NCBI GenBank assembly: GCA_002720865.1
Contig: PBIO01000017.1
Location: 241,427-305,426, forward strand
Source: Halobacteriovorax sp.
GTDB taxonomy: Bacteria; Bdellovibrionota; Bacteriovoracia; Bacteriovoracales; Bacteriovoracaceae
Direction of reading: 5' to 3'
Length of the DNA stretch: 64,000 nucleotides
Below are positions 25,777 to 34,238 of this stretch, piece after piece. Below the pieces are notes generated by a model. That model made no database searches, had not been told where the DNA came from, and was given only the letters and a program-made list of their open reading frames with translations. The translations under genes and the position numbers were made by a program. How positions within the stretch are numbered: the stretch's first letter is position 1; each line of letters opens with the position of its first letter.

Positions 25777-26091
25777 TTAAATTTTAGGGTGATATGAATT
25801 GTTGAGTTCTTCTACTTTATCCCAATCAAGGTTAAGGACTATAGAGTAGTGGCGGTCTTTTATCTGGTGGAATACACCTTTTTTCGACCATTCTCTAAAG
25901 TAGTCATTGAGTGCCGTTCCTGATCCGTAAACTTTTGGCACTCCTTTCCAAGGAATTTTATTTTTGAAGACATATAAAATACCCTCGAAAATTTTTCGTT
26001 TTTCAAGCCTTGGCCTTCCTCCTTTGGGTGATGATTTATACATTGGCAATAATGGGCACACTTCGGCCCATTGCTCATCCGAAAAGAGCAT
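25777..26091 (-). CDS. Orphan IS5-type transposase N-terminal domain (DUF4096-like)
   Basis: 104 residues. LFSDEQWAEVCPLLP, the GRPRLEKRKIFEGILYVFKNKIPW block and the WSKKGVFHQI helix are the DNA-binding N-terminal domain of IS5-family transposases. No DDE catalytic domain follows in any frame, and the adjacent genes are intact. A good GGAGG site precedes the ATG, and the frame has a natural stop. It may be a domesticated DNA-binding regulator rather than a decayed insertion sequence; no terminal repeats were noticed. Confidence 0.7.
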   Translation of the reverse strand: MLFSDEQWAEVCPLLPMYKSSPKGGRPRLEKRKIFEGILYVFKNKIPWKGVPKVYGSGTALNDYFREWSKKGVFHQIKDRHYSIVLNLDWDKVEELNNSYHPKI

Positions 26092-26210
26092 GATTAATCC
26101 TCCGTTTTAGTTTTTAGAAAATAAAAAAGAAACGGAGAGCAGAAAGCCCTCCGTATTAGTCAAAGAATATTTAAATATTTTTATCTGTATTGCATCCGAT
26201 TAGTTCTTAC

Positions 26211-27947
26211 TTATCTTTCGTATTCCACATTTAGAAGAACATTCTTCAATTCATTGATATAACGATTATTAATTGAAGGTGTCCGTTTTCTAACCCATGC
26301 AGCAGAATACCTTGACCACTTTAAACAAAATCCTCGACGTAATTTTAGGCGAAACTCTTTTACTGGTTTATCTGGAAAATGAACTTGAATTTGTCCAGAT
26401 TCCTCTTTTACAGTGATTTCACCAACTGAAAAATTGATTGAATTTTCACCCATATAGCGAAGCCCTTTTAATCTTTTTTCTAGGCGTCTTATTTCTGCGG
26501 TGTCAGTACCAAAGTAATAAGCGCGAATTTGAGTTGGTGGGATTGCATAAAAGCTTTTTCGCTGTATCAAGTGAGTTACGATCCGTTTACTGTCGTCATC
26601 ATCAAGCTTTATGAAATAATCGTGAGCATCTTGCCATGTTTTTAGTTTCCTCATTTTGGCGTTAGCTGCTATGGCCCACTCGTTGCCATCTTTTATGCTC
26701 TGTATTTTTTCATTAATTTTTCTGATTGCTTCGGGATCGTCCGAGTCAATGGCCCTACGACTCTCTGCTGCGTCTGCACGAACCTCTAAATCATGTGCAT
26801 AGTTTCTTGCCTCCATTCCTCTTTCAATCTTATTAGCAATTTTCTCTCGATGCTTTCTTTGTTGTCTCATCCGTTGTGGGCTTCCAACTAAGGGCTGACC
26901 AAATGGAATACCGCTTTTCTCTTCACTGAAAAGATCAAAACCGTTATTATCCGCAAACTCATGTTTTTGTTTTGCTCTTTCTCTAAGTCTTTCAATTCTT
27001 GCTTCTTTTTTTGCTTCATACACGTTTTTTTCTGTTGGGTTCCCTTCATTAAAAACTTTTATTTCTGGCTGAGAGGTAGACACGCTTGGATTAGTTTTTG
27101 CGTAACTTTCAACCTGTGTTAAAACTTCAGAAGGGAGGTTTTCTATATAGTAAGTAATTTCTCTGTCGGCGTTGATATGCGCCACTTTTTCAAAGTCTCC
27201 AGACACTTCCTTGTTTCTATTCCAGACAAGCAAGCCATTCCCCAAGTGACCGCATCCTATATCAAATTTTCTACGGCTGACTTCTGGGGTTTTTACTGGT
27301 TTTACTTTTTTAGTTGGTTCAATTTTTGGCTTAAATTCGTTTGAATCGAAAGAGTGACAACAGACAGTCACAACGCCGTCAGTTTGTTGATGTGTCCACC
27401 AGCCAGAAGGGTCTTCAACAATTCCCTTTACAAAATTAATTGGGTCTTTGATTTCACCTTTTCCAAAATCCTCGCAAGTGTCATCAAGGTGGCGATACTT
27501 ACAGCGAAGCCCCTCATATTGTCCGTTTACTATCGCTCTAACAACATGGGGCAATGTCCATTTTTTAGGCTCAGTTTTAAGAGGCTTGATTGTGGAAAGG
27601 TCAAGAGCGAGAAGTCTCTTAGACTCAACCTCTCTAAAGTAAAATTTAAAATTTGGTTTTTCTAATTCTGGTGGCAATATTTTATCGGTTGTCGCTTTTA
27701 GTAGTTCTGTTGTGTGAGTCGCTAGAAGCTCATTCCAAAAGGCTAAGTCAGGGGCACCATAGTTGCTATTAACAGAAAGCTCGTTGCAAACAGTTCCGCG
27801 TTTTCCCGCATTGGTTACATCCGTAATTAGAAACGAGTCGTTATTCCAAATCTTAATCTTATAGACTCTTTCATTGTGTTCTAAATACTGAGGGCCAAAG
27901 CTGTTCAACTCTAGTTTTTCTTGAATTTTCACTCTTAAATTTTTCAT
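26211..27947 (-). CDS. DUF3560-domain protein
   Basis: About 578 residues. The diagnostic segment lies near residues 350-420: GIPFGQPLVGSPQRMRQQR, IERGMEARNYAHDLEVRADAAESR and the hallmark IDSDDPEAIRKI, all typical of DUF3560. The C-terminal FCLKWSRYSAAWVRKRT matches the usual W-rich ending of these proteins. The N-terminal third has Cys and His (CKYRHLDDTC, CCHSFD) and a possible metal site, and is not assigned. DUF3560 proteins are common on plasmids and phages, with unknown activity. ATG 27947 has GGAGG seven bases upstream and is favoured over 27953. Transcribed divergently from the 28091 gene. Confidence 0.8.
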   Translation of the reverse strand: MKNLRVKIQEKLELNSFGPQYLEHNERVYKIKIWNNDSFLITDVTNAGKRGTVCNELSVNSNYGAPDLAFWNELLATHTTELLKATTDKILPPELEKPNFKFYFREVESKRLLALDLSTIKPLKTEPKKWTLPHVVRAIVNGQYEGLRCKYRHLDDTCEDFGKGEIKDPINFVKGIVEDPSGWWTHQQTDGVVTVCCHSFDSNEFKPKIEPTKKVKPVKTPEVSRRKFDIGCGHLGNGLLVWNRNKEVSGDFEKVAHINADREITYYIENLPSEVLTQVESYAKTNPSVSTSQPEIKVFNEGNPTEKNVYEAKKEARIERLRERAKQKHEFADNNGFDLFSEEKSGIPFGQPLVGSPQRMRQQRKHREKIANKIERGMEARNYAHDLEVRADAAESRRAIDSDDPEAIRKINEKIQSIKDGNEWAIAANAKMRKLKTWQDAHDYFIKLDDDDSKRIVTHLIQRKSFYAIPPTQIRAYYFGTDTAEIRRLEKRLKGLRYMGENSINFSVGEITVKEESGQIQVHFPDKPVKEFRLKLRRGFCLKWSRYSAAWVRKRTPSINNRYINELKNVLLNVEYER

Positions 27948-27961
27948 TTTCATACCTCCAT

Positions 27962-28059
27962 CAAATATATTTATATTTTGCTTTCAAATATATTTATATT
28001 TGATTATCGGTAATTTGTCAAATATATTTATATTCGATAAGCAAATATTTTTATATTTG
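27962..28059. repeat. Four copies of an 18-bp palindromic operator/iteron
   Basis: CAAATATATTTATATTTG-type sequences begin at 27962, 27985, 28019 and 28042, with start-to-start spacings of 23, 34 and 23 bp. Each is an inverted repeat (CAAATATA-N2-TATATTTG), with one to three changes in copies 1, 3 and 4. They cover the divergent promoters of the DUF3560 gene and the 28091 gene. The encoded ribbon-helix-helix-like protein at 28091 is the obvious binder. An origin-type iteron role is the alternative. Confidence 0.8.
27993..28021 (-). promoter_or_regulatory. Promoter of the DUF3560 gene
   Basis: On the minus strand, TTGACA (28021-28016) is followed after 17 bp by TATAAA (27998-27993). The start point would lie near 27986, about 40 nt upstream of ATG 27947. 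The -10 lies inside palindrome copy 2 and the -35 overlaps copy 3, so a protein bound there should repress it. Confidence 0.6.
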
Positions 28060-28084
28060 ACAAAGAAATTTAAGACTGTAATAT
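28057..28084 (+). promoter_or_regulatory. Leaderless promoter of the 28091 regulator
   Basis: TTGACA (28057-28062) and TAATAT (28079-28084) are separated by 16 bp. The expected start point, seven bases after the -10, is the A of the ATG at 28091, so the mRNA would lack a leader, consistent with no Shine-Dalgarno sequence. The -35 overlaps palindrome copy 4, implying autoregulation. Confidence 0.6.
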
Positions 28085-28090
28085 AGACTT

Positions 28091-28453
28091 ATGATTTTTA
28101 ATGCTGACGAAATTTTAGAAACTGTTTTAGGTGAAAACGATCACAAAGCTTGCTCGTTCAGGGCTTCTAAATCAATTTTTGAGACCTTTAAAAAAACTTG
28201 TAGAAAAGACGGGGCCAAGAATCACAGCCCTATACTAGAGGAGATTATCAAAAGTTTTTTGGCCTATACTGAGAAAGAAAAACCTATAAACATAAGCGCA
28301 GCCCAGGCCAACGACAGAACCGCAGCATCATTTTCTTGCTCTGCGAGTCTCTGGGAATCGTTCACGGAAAAACTACCAGAGTTGAACCTCGACCGCGCTC
28401 GCGTCCTTGAGTATTTGATGAATGAGTATAATGAGCAACGAAGAGTGAAATGA
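28091..28453 (+). CDS. Tandem ribbon-helix-helix-like regulator candidate
   Basis: 120 residues made of two similar halves. ACSFRASKSIFETFKKTC...LEEIIKSFLAY (about residues 18-58) aligns with AASFSCSASLWESFTEKL...LEYLMNEYNEQ (about 77-117). Each half starts with a short strand then two helices, the ribbon-helix-helix layout. A single chain with two such units could bind palindromic sites as a pseudo-dimer. It is the only plus-strand gene of this part of the element and sits beside four palindromes, so I infer it controls itself and the DUF3560 gene. Confidence 0.55.
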   Translation: MIFNADEILETVLGENDHKACSFRASKSIFETFKKTCRKDGAKNHSPILEEIIKSFLAYTEKEKPINISAAQANDRTAASFSCSASLWESFTEKLPELNLDRARVLEYLMNEYNEQRRVK

Positions 28454-28611
28454 ATTGGAGAAGATAGAAACGAGATGGGGAAAAATAGCGAAAAGTACAG
28501 TCAGTCCGAATTTGGCGAAAAGGCAAAGCCTAAGAATATTGAGTAGATGTACGTTTTCGTGCTGTCCCTTAGAGGACACTACTTGGACACCTTTTGGACA
28601 TTAGACAAATG

Positions 28612-29352
28612 TTACAGCTTTATTTGCTGCCCCTTCCAGTTCTTAAATACAAATTCATCATTTTCTAATAAATCATTTTTCAGAATATAAAAAAATTTAG
28701 GATGAACGGTATTTGCTTTTTGTTCTTCAACTTTCATTAACTGAGTCATTATTCTCTTTGAGTTGCATACATACAGAGCTATCGTCACTTCACTTGAGCT
28801 GTAGTATTTTTCAAAGAACTGTTCATATCTTGAATTTGACTTATGGTAAGCATCAAATTCGATAGGTAGAAATAGTAGATTCTCTGCCCCCTCCGCAACT
28901 ACTAGGCCATCAGAGTTTAAGTTCATAAATGCTGAGTAAATCCCGTCGTCATGTGATTTCCCCCAAGTTTGAAGTTCATTCTCACAAATATACCTCTTAA
29001 TCTTAGGTCTTTGTAAAAAACGATGACGTATATCTACCAGAGAGAGGTCGTGTTCTACAGAGTCACTTTTAATTTCAATTCGCTGTTCTTCTCCTTTTGC
29101 TACAAATTCAGAAAACCCTTTCTTTGTTAAACTTACGACTTTTTTTCCATGACGAATTGTTCTTGAGCGATAACCTTCAATGAGTTTGTTATTCTCAAGT
29201 TTGCGAAGCCTCTTCGCTACGCTATTACTCTTTAAGCCATGATATATGTCTCGACTCGCTTGCTCGTAGCTGGCAACTTTAACCGAATGGAGATATTTTA
29301 AAAACTCAATATCCACCTTAGAAATATACATTCCTAGAATAGAAGACTTCAT
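28612..29352 (-). CDS. Winged-helix plus PD-(D/E)XK-like protein; MOBC-type relaxase candidate
   Basis: 246 residues. Residues 1-85 form a MarR-like winged helix (FLKYLHSVKVASYEQASRDI...SLTKKGFSEFV). The second half has SVEHDLSLVDIRH (His101, Asp102), NSDGLVV (Asp148), LPIEFDAYHKSNSRYEQFFEKYY (Glu165, Asp167, Lys171, Lys182). This is the layout of replication-relaxation proteins and of small MOBC relaxases such as CloDF13 MobC, which nick oriT with a restriction-nuclease fold. The 4-bp overlap with the coupling ATPase gene supports a DNA-processing role. No other relaxase is visible in the element. A pure regulator is the alternative. Confidence 0.55.
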   Translation of the reverse strand: MKSSILGMYISKVDIEFLKYLHSVKVASYEQASRDIYHGLKSNSVAKRLRKLENNKLIEGYRSRTIRHGKKVVSLTKKGFSEFVAKGEEQRIEIKSDSVEHDLSLVDIRHRFLQRPKIKRYICENELQTWGKSHDDGIYSAFMNLNSDGLVVAEGAENLLFLPIEFDAYHKSNSRYEQFFEKYYSSSEVTIALYVCNSKRIMTQLMKVEEQKANTVHPKFFYILKNDLLENDEFVFKNWKGQQIKL

Positions 29353-30917
29353 TCATTCTCCTTGCTAGTTTCACCATCTTTAACAAAATCCTTATAAGCA
29401 CTGGTTTGTGCTTCTTCTTCAGTCTTCTTTTCCACTTCACCAATCATAGGATTGAAACACTTACGTTTTCCGGCTTCAAAGTCAGCGGCAATTTCAAGGC
29501 ATCTTTGTTTAATAATCTTTTCATCAATAAATGGAGCTTGAATCATCAGTTTTTTGGTTCCAAAGTTCCAAATACCTCTTCCTGGTATTTCAGGTAAGTC
29601 CATTGCATCTTTCGATCCAATAACCTGATTACTTCCTTGAAATGAATTGGCCCGAAACACCATTCTTCCAGAAATATTCTCTGTTACAGAAGTCGGAATT
29701 ACTTGATTTTCAAGTTTCTGTGTTGCTAACAGTAAATGAATTGCAGCGGCTCTCGACAATTTAGCAATCGAATCAGCAAGCTGTCGTGCTTCAAGAGCAT
29801 TTTTCTTATCAGGGTCATGTGGGCCACGATTCATATACAAAACCGAGGCTTCATCTACAGCTAAGACGATCCGCTCTTTTCTATCTTCTTCTGGAACAAT
29901 TTGTTTTTTGCCTTTCTTCTCAAGATACTTAAATCGGGCCTTCATTTCACGCTCAACTTGTCTAAAGACCTTCAGGGCCTCTTCCATAGTCTTAACAACA
30001 CGAACATTAGGGGCCTTCACAAAGTCAATCATTTCCAGTCCTCCTTTTAGGTCAACTAGATACATCTGGATATTAGGAGTAGATTCAAGGAGTCCAAGTA
30101 AAGCCTGTTTAAAGAAAACACTTTTTCCTGATCCTGTTGTTCCAGCAATTATCATGTGCGGAAGTTCTGATACATTCTGAGTGAGTATTCCATCCATAGA
30201 ATGACCGATATAAAAGCTACTGGTGGGAAGTGTAATCTTCTTAGATAACTCTGTGTAAGTGAGCTTTTCAGGGAAGTCTTGTCTATTAAGTGTGACTTCA
30301 ATTCGGCCTTTATTCTTTCCATATTTGACCGACTCGATGTTTTCACGAAAATGTGCTTCTAATCTTTCTTTTTTCACTTCAAATTCAGAAAGACCGACAC
30401 CATTCGCATCAAATATGTATCTTGTTTGGAATGAATCTATTTTCTTTTTCTTTATAAATTTTGGTGTTTCACCAACACCATTTCGCAAACCGACCTTATG
30501 AAAAATAGCTTTATATTTAGTCACTAAACTTCGAGCATAGATTCCGATTGTTACAACAACTGGAAAGTATAAAAGAGTAGAGATGCCCACCCAATGCCAA
30601 TTCCTATGGATCTTATAGAGCGAAGACAATCTCTTATAAGTAAATAGTGAAGGTTCTAAACTGTGAATGAATTGAATATGTAATGCTTCAGTTGATATAT
30701 AGTAACCGAGCCAAATGGCAGTCCCAATAGATACCAAGGTAAATGGACAGTAGACTGAAAAAAGAGATTTTAATACCTTCCATAATCCTATGGCCGAGAC
30801 AACTGTTGCCTCATGTAGAAACTCATTAACAGCTTGCCCGGCCAGGTCAGGTTTATTTGAGATACCATTTTTGAATTGATCTTTGTTTTGAGGATAAGAA
30901 CTTTTTGAAGTATTCAT
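29349..30917 (-). CDS. FtsK/SpoIIIE-like conjugative coupling ATPase
   Basis: 522 residues. Two membrane segments (about residues 57-75 and 110-130) precede a cytoplasmic FtsK-type motor with Walker A GTTGSGKS (residues 259-266), Walker B IVLAVDEAS and LLATQKLENQVIP before an Arg-rich sensor. Such TcpA-like proteins deliver the relaxase-DNA complex to the secretion channel and pump DNA. F-type systems normally use a VirD4/TraD protein instead, so this pairing is a hybrid. GCGGAG precedes the ATG; the gene overlaps the relaxase candidate. Confidence 0.82.
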   Translation of the reverse strand: MNTSKSSYPQNKDQFKNGISNKPDLAGQAVNEFLHEATVVSAIGLWKVLKSLFSVYCPFTLVSIGTAIWLGYYISTEALHIQFIHSLEPSLFTYKRLSSLYKIHRNWHWVGISTLLYFPVVVTIGIYARSLVTKYKAIFHKVGLRNGVGETPKFIKKKKIDSFQTRYIFDANGVGLSEFEVKKERLEAHFRENIESVKYGKNKGRIEVTLNRQDFPEKLTYTELSKKITLPTSSFYIGHSMDGILTQNVSELPHMIIAGTTGSGKSVFFKQALLGLLESTPNIQMYLVDLKGGLEMIDFVKAPNVRVVKTMEEALKVFRQVEREMKARFKYLEKKGKKQIVPEEDRKERIVLAVDEASVLYMNRGPHDPDKKNALEARQLADSIAKLSRAAAIHLLLATQKLENQVIPTSVTENISGRMVFRANSFQGSNQVIGSKDAMDLPEIPGRGIWNFGTKKLMIQAPFIDEKIIKQRCLEIAADFEAGKRKCFNPMIGEVEKKTEEEAQTSAYKDFVKDGETSKENE

Positions 30918-30982
30918 AAATACTCTCCGCTAATTAGTAGAAATTTGCTTATTGATTTTCTGAAAAATGAAGTAGTGAAGCG

Positions 30983-32497
30983 TTAAATACGCTTCACTAC
31001 CGATGAGGCAGGATTCCCGCCCGTGGCAGCAGAAATTCCGGCATCCTTTGCCATTGTTACTGGCTCCGGTGTGCTTTCGCCTTCATTGTCTTTTATAAAT
31101 GAATTGAATAACCCAAAGGCCAATATAACTGTGGGTAGAGGCCCAACGATCACTTGGAGCCAAGAGTAGATTGCATAGAATTGATAGAGCTTTGTCGTAA
31201 TAAAACTCGAACTATAAAGTGAAATTCCATCAGAGAGCTTTCCAAAGGCCATCATTGTGTCTGTAGAAAGGGCAATGCTAGTCATCAAGTGATAAAGCAA
31301 TGTCCATATAGGAGTCCAAAGCAAGACGGACACATATATGGCGTACCATGAAATCAAAACTTTCCATCGTCCAGCGACAACAAAAAACACCAACCAGGGA
31401 AATAGAGCGATTAAAAACATTTTAACCATTCCCTTTAAATGTGGCGCACGCTGAAGGTACTCAGAGAATTTCTCAGCTCGTTTAGCTGTTAGTGCTGCAC
31501 CTACTTGATCTCTCATGCCAAACATTGTGAGGAAGCCGTCAAATGAAAAAAGTCGACTCCAGCCAATAAGGAAGTTTGCAAATTTCCCCTTAACTTCAGC
31601 TCCCTTTTGTGTACCCAGTGAATCTTCTGATTTTGAAAGATAGTAATTTACAAGTGCATCTGAGGCGATAATATTTCTCTGATCCTCTTCTGTTATCTCC
31701 CTAATACCATCGCCATATTTTCCTCCGTAGTGACGATAAAAGGATGCACCCTTACTTTGGGCGTAGTGCCAAAGGTGACTTCGGACTTCTTCCTTTAAAT
31801 CCAAGCAAGATACCCTTTTTCCATCATCTAACTGAATAGGAATAGCATCTAATTCCTGTTCGACAGCTCCTTGAGGTTTAAAAAACTCATCCAATTTGTC
31901 TTGCTTTTTCGCCGCTCCCAACAAAGGTAAGACCTTTTCAAAGCAACTATTTGTATAAACCTCTATTTTGTCTCTTAATTCAAGATCGTCGATTGTAGTC
32001 GATCCTGCATACATTACAGCTTTGTAAAATGCCGCCGGAGCATCTAATTCAGAATTAGTTTTCTTAAAAAGTTCATCCACTAAAACACTGGCTAGCTTAG
32101 AAATTTCTTCTGCGGATCGTGTAAGTAAATCAAAAACAAAACTTACGCTGTAGGACTCTTCAATAGTTGGAAATCGAGATTGAATGTATGGATTGGTATG
32201 CCATGAAATCCGTTTGTAATTCTTAATTCTGGCCGGAGAATCGACCTTGAGCAATGAAACGCCAATTATAAAGCAGGCCAAAATCTTAAAAAATACAGAA
32301 AAACTGGCACCACCTTTTTTTACGAAAGGCATATACCGAGAAAAATATTTCCAAGATGAAGATAGAAAGGTGATTCCTAATATCAAGATCAAGAGACCAA
32401 CTAAAACCTCTTGAGAAGTGATTATTTTGATTGAGGCTTCATGAAGATAAATACCTATATAGGTATAGAACGCCTCATACGCAGTTGATGAAAACAT
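30983..32497 (-). CDS. traG: TraG N-terminal-like inner-membrane mating protein
   Basis: 504 residues. Membrane segments occur near residues 30-50, 70-90, 360-380, 385-410 and 440-465, with a large soluble region between about 95 and 355 that contains two conserved Cys. This matches the N-terminal half of F TraG, which supports pilus assembly and mating-pair stabilisation. The periplasmic C-terminal half of F TraG is absent, so the protein is about half the usual length. It lies between the phospholipase-like gene and the coupling ATPase. Confidence 0.7.
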   Translation of the reverse strand: MFSSTAYEAFYTYIGIYLHEASIKIITSQEVLVGLLILILGITFLSSSWKYFSRYMPFVKKGGASFSVFFKILACFIIGVSLLKVDSPARIKNYKRISWHTNPYIQSRFPTIEESYSVSFVFDLLTRSAEEISKLASVLVDELFKKTNSELDAPAAFYKAVMYAGSTTIDDLELRDKIEVYTNSCFEKVLPLLGAAKKQDKLDEFFKPQGAVEQELDAIPIQLDDGKRVSCLDLKEEVRSHLWHYAQSKGASFYRHYGGKYGDGIREITEEDQRNIIASDALVNYYLSKSEDSLGTQKGAEVKGKFANFLIGWSRLFSFDGFLTMFGMRDQVGAALTAKRAEKFSEYLQRAPHLKGMVKMFLIALFPWLVFFVVAGRWKVLISWYAIYVSVLLWTPIWTLLYHLMTSIALSTDTMMAFGKLSDGISLYSSSFITTKLYQFYAIYSWLQVIVGPLPTVILAFGLFNSFIKDNEGESTPEPVTMAKDAGISAATGGNPASSVVKRI

Positions 32498-32553
32498 TGA
32501 ATCTCCTATTATTTTATTTAGAAAAGAAATTTAGAGAGATAATCTGTGGGAAA

Positions 32554-32901
32554 TTAGAAATAAAAATGACCAAAAATTGAGGCTGCTAGATAATAAATTC
32601 TTCCAATTAAGCCCCTGAGCTTCCTTAGAATTGGGTTTTGCGTTTGATCCGTTAAGGCTTTTAAATTTTTGGCAAATGTATTATCTGCAACGACTTTATC
32701 TTGCGATGTCTTACCTTTAAGATACATAAAATCGTGAATATCACACGCAACAGAGACATCTTTTCCCAAAATGTTGTTAGGAACTAAGGCAGCCGTTACA
32801 ACATCGCCCCCACATTCGTTAAGAATTTTCTTCTTTTCGGTTTCAGATGTTGTCCAAAAGTCTTTAGGGGCAAGTAGCCCCTTTTTTTTAGTTAAGTCCA
32901 T
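32554..32901 (-). CDS. Phospholipase A2-like small protein
   Basis: 115 residues. NECGGDV followed by VACDIHDFMYLKG reproduces the phospholipase A2 catalytic motif C-D-x-x-H-D-x-x-Y, with His and Asp of the catalytic dyad. A hydrophobic C-terminal helix (IYYLAASIFGHFYF) may bind membrane. There is no signal peptide, so it would reach the envelope through another route or act from inside. It is embedded in the transfer operon between traG and the traH-like gene, with AAGGA before the ATG. It could locally disrupt lipid during mating, but this is inference. Confidence 0.6.
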   Translation of the reverse strand: MDLTKKKGLLAPKDFWTTSETEKKKILNECGGDVVTAALVPNNILGKDVSVACDIHDFMYLKGKTSQDKVVADNTFAKNLKALTDQTQNPILRKLRGLIGRIYYLAASIFGHFYF

Positions 32902-32913
32902 ATTTTTTCCTTG

Positions 32914-34224
32914 TTATTTACAGCTCACACCGTCTGCACAGTCGAAAAAGATGTTATCGACTCGATTTGAAATCTGTGTTTCACCATCAACTTGAAGCTC
33001 ACGCTTTGACGCTATTCCCATATATTTTGCTCCCTCCAAATTAATCTGATGGAGCACCTTATTTACGGGATCAGAGTTTTGTTTCTCTAAGGCTAAGGTC
33101 AACTCGACTTGATCTTTAAAAGCGCGTCGTTTTCGATCCGCCTCCAACTGCCTCTTGGCTGGTAGATGGGGATTCGTACCCATCTTAGATGAGATAAAAT
33201 CAAGCGTTTTGCCCATATCATCAGTATAGGTGTTCATCGCAAGAGCATCTGAAAGCTTGCGACAAGCAATTTGTCTTTTATTGTAAGGGAGATAAACTAA
33301 GGAAAGAATTGTTTGACGATCAAGGATGGTCTCACTTGGCCCACTTACATTTTTGAGGTCATCATCAGAAACAACTCGATAAATGTTTGTTTTATAGCCC
33401 CCTGAGCGGATAACTTTATCAAGAAGTCCTTTGCACAATTTTGAATAAGTATTGTTTTTCACTTCCATGAGATAGGTTCGAGGAGTTAACTGAACTCTCC
33501 TTGGCCCATAGTCGATACTAATACTACCACTTTTTATGACTGTATCGCCGATAAATGCCTTCGTTAATCCAACAACACGATCAGCACTTTCTCCCTTGAA
33601 TCCTGCCCATTTTGCAGTCGATTCAATAAGCTTATTTTCAACTGACTTACCATCACCAGACCAACTCGAAATATTGTAATCCTGATAGTTTTTACAACTC
33701 TCCATCGCTTTTTCAAAATCACCACCATATTTTTTAATAGAATCTTGAACACACTTAGACCGTTCTTCGTAGTAGTCAGATACACGATTATCAACAAAGC
33801 GATTAATACTTTTACATTGATTTAAACGAAGCTGAGATAGAAAATTGGCCCGAATCTGAGAGTGCTTGAGAATACTACACCAAGTCGGACTAAAGTAGCA
33901 TGTTAGAAGCATTGGAGAAGCAGCAAGAATATCTTGGCCCATACCCTGAAGATATTTAGTATCCAGGACATTTTGAAGTGCCGCTCTCATCGTGTTTTTA
34001 ATGTCGATTCTTCCACAGTCAGAACCGATCCCAATGTCAACATTTAAGTCTATAGTTCTGTATTTATCAAATACAGGGTCTTTAAGTTTTCCATAGGAAC
34101 CTAAAAGGTAATCGTTTGGTGAAAGTTCGTTACTTGAGCGAAAATCGACGCCTCCGGCACTGGCTTTGTTTACAAAATTAAAGCAAAAAAAGGCCAGCAC
34201 CAATAAAAATTTATTGAAACTCAT
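32914..34224 (-). CDS. TraH-like periplasmic pilus-assembly protein
   Basis: 436 residues with a signal peptide (NFVNKASAGG). The mature protein has DCGRIDIK early, a conserved Cys-rich helical middle (LLTCYFSPTWCSIL, SQLRLNQCKSINRF) and a charged C-terminal coiled coil. F TraH has a comparable size (about 460), an early CGxIDIF-type motif and a LSINSC-type helix. The position after traC and before traG fits. Similarity is limited to these landmarks, so the name is tentative. Confidence 0.5.
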   Translation of the reverse strand: MSFNKFLLVLAFFCFNFVNKASAGGVDFRSSNELSPNDYLLGSYGKLKDPVFDKYRTIDLNVDIGIGSDCGRIDIKNTMRAALQNVLDTKYLQGMGQDILAASPMLLTCYFSPTWCSILKHSQIRANFLSQLRLNQCKSINRFVDNRVSDYYEERSKCVQDSIKKYGGDFEKAMESCKNYQDYNISSWSGDGKSVENKLIESTAKWAGFKGESADRVVGLTKAFIGDTVIKSGSISIDYGPRRVQLTPRTYLMEVKNNTYSKLCKGLLDKVIRSGGYKTNIYRVVSDDDLKNVSGPSETILDRQTILSLVYLPYNKRQIACRKLSDALAMNTYTDDMGKTLDFISSKMGTNPHLPAKRQLEADRKRRAFKDQVELTLALEKQNSDPVNKVLHQINLEGAKYMGIASKRELQVDGETQISNRVDNIFFDCADGVSCK

Positions 34225-34238
34225 AGACTCTCCTGAAT

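Noticed and set aside
25777..26091. Complete insertion sequence of the IS5 family
   Set aside because: No catalytic domain, no terminal inverted repeats and no target duplication were found.
27962..28059. Possible CRISPR array (regularly spaced repeats)
   Set aside because: Only four A/T-only palindromic repeats with 5- to 16-bp gaps, lying on promoters; no cas genes.
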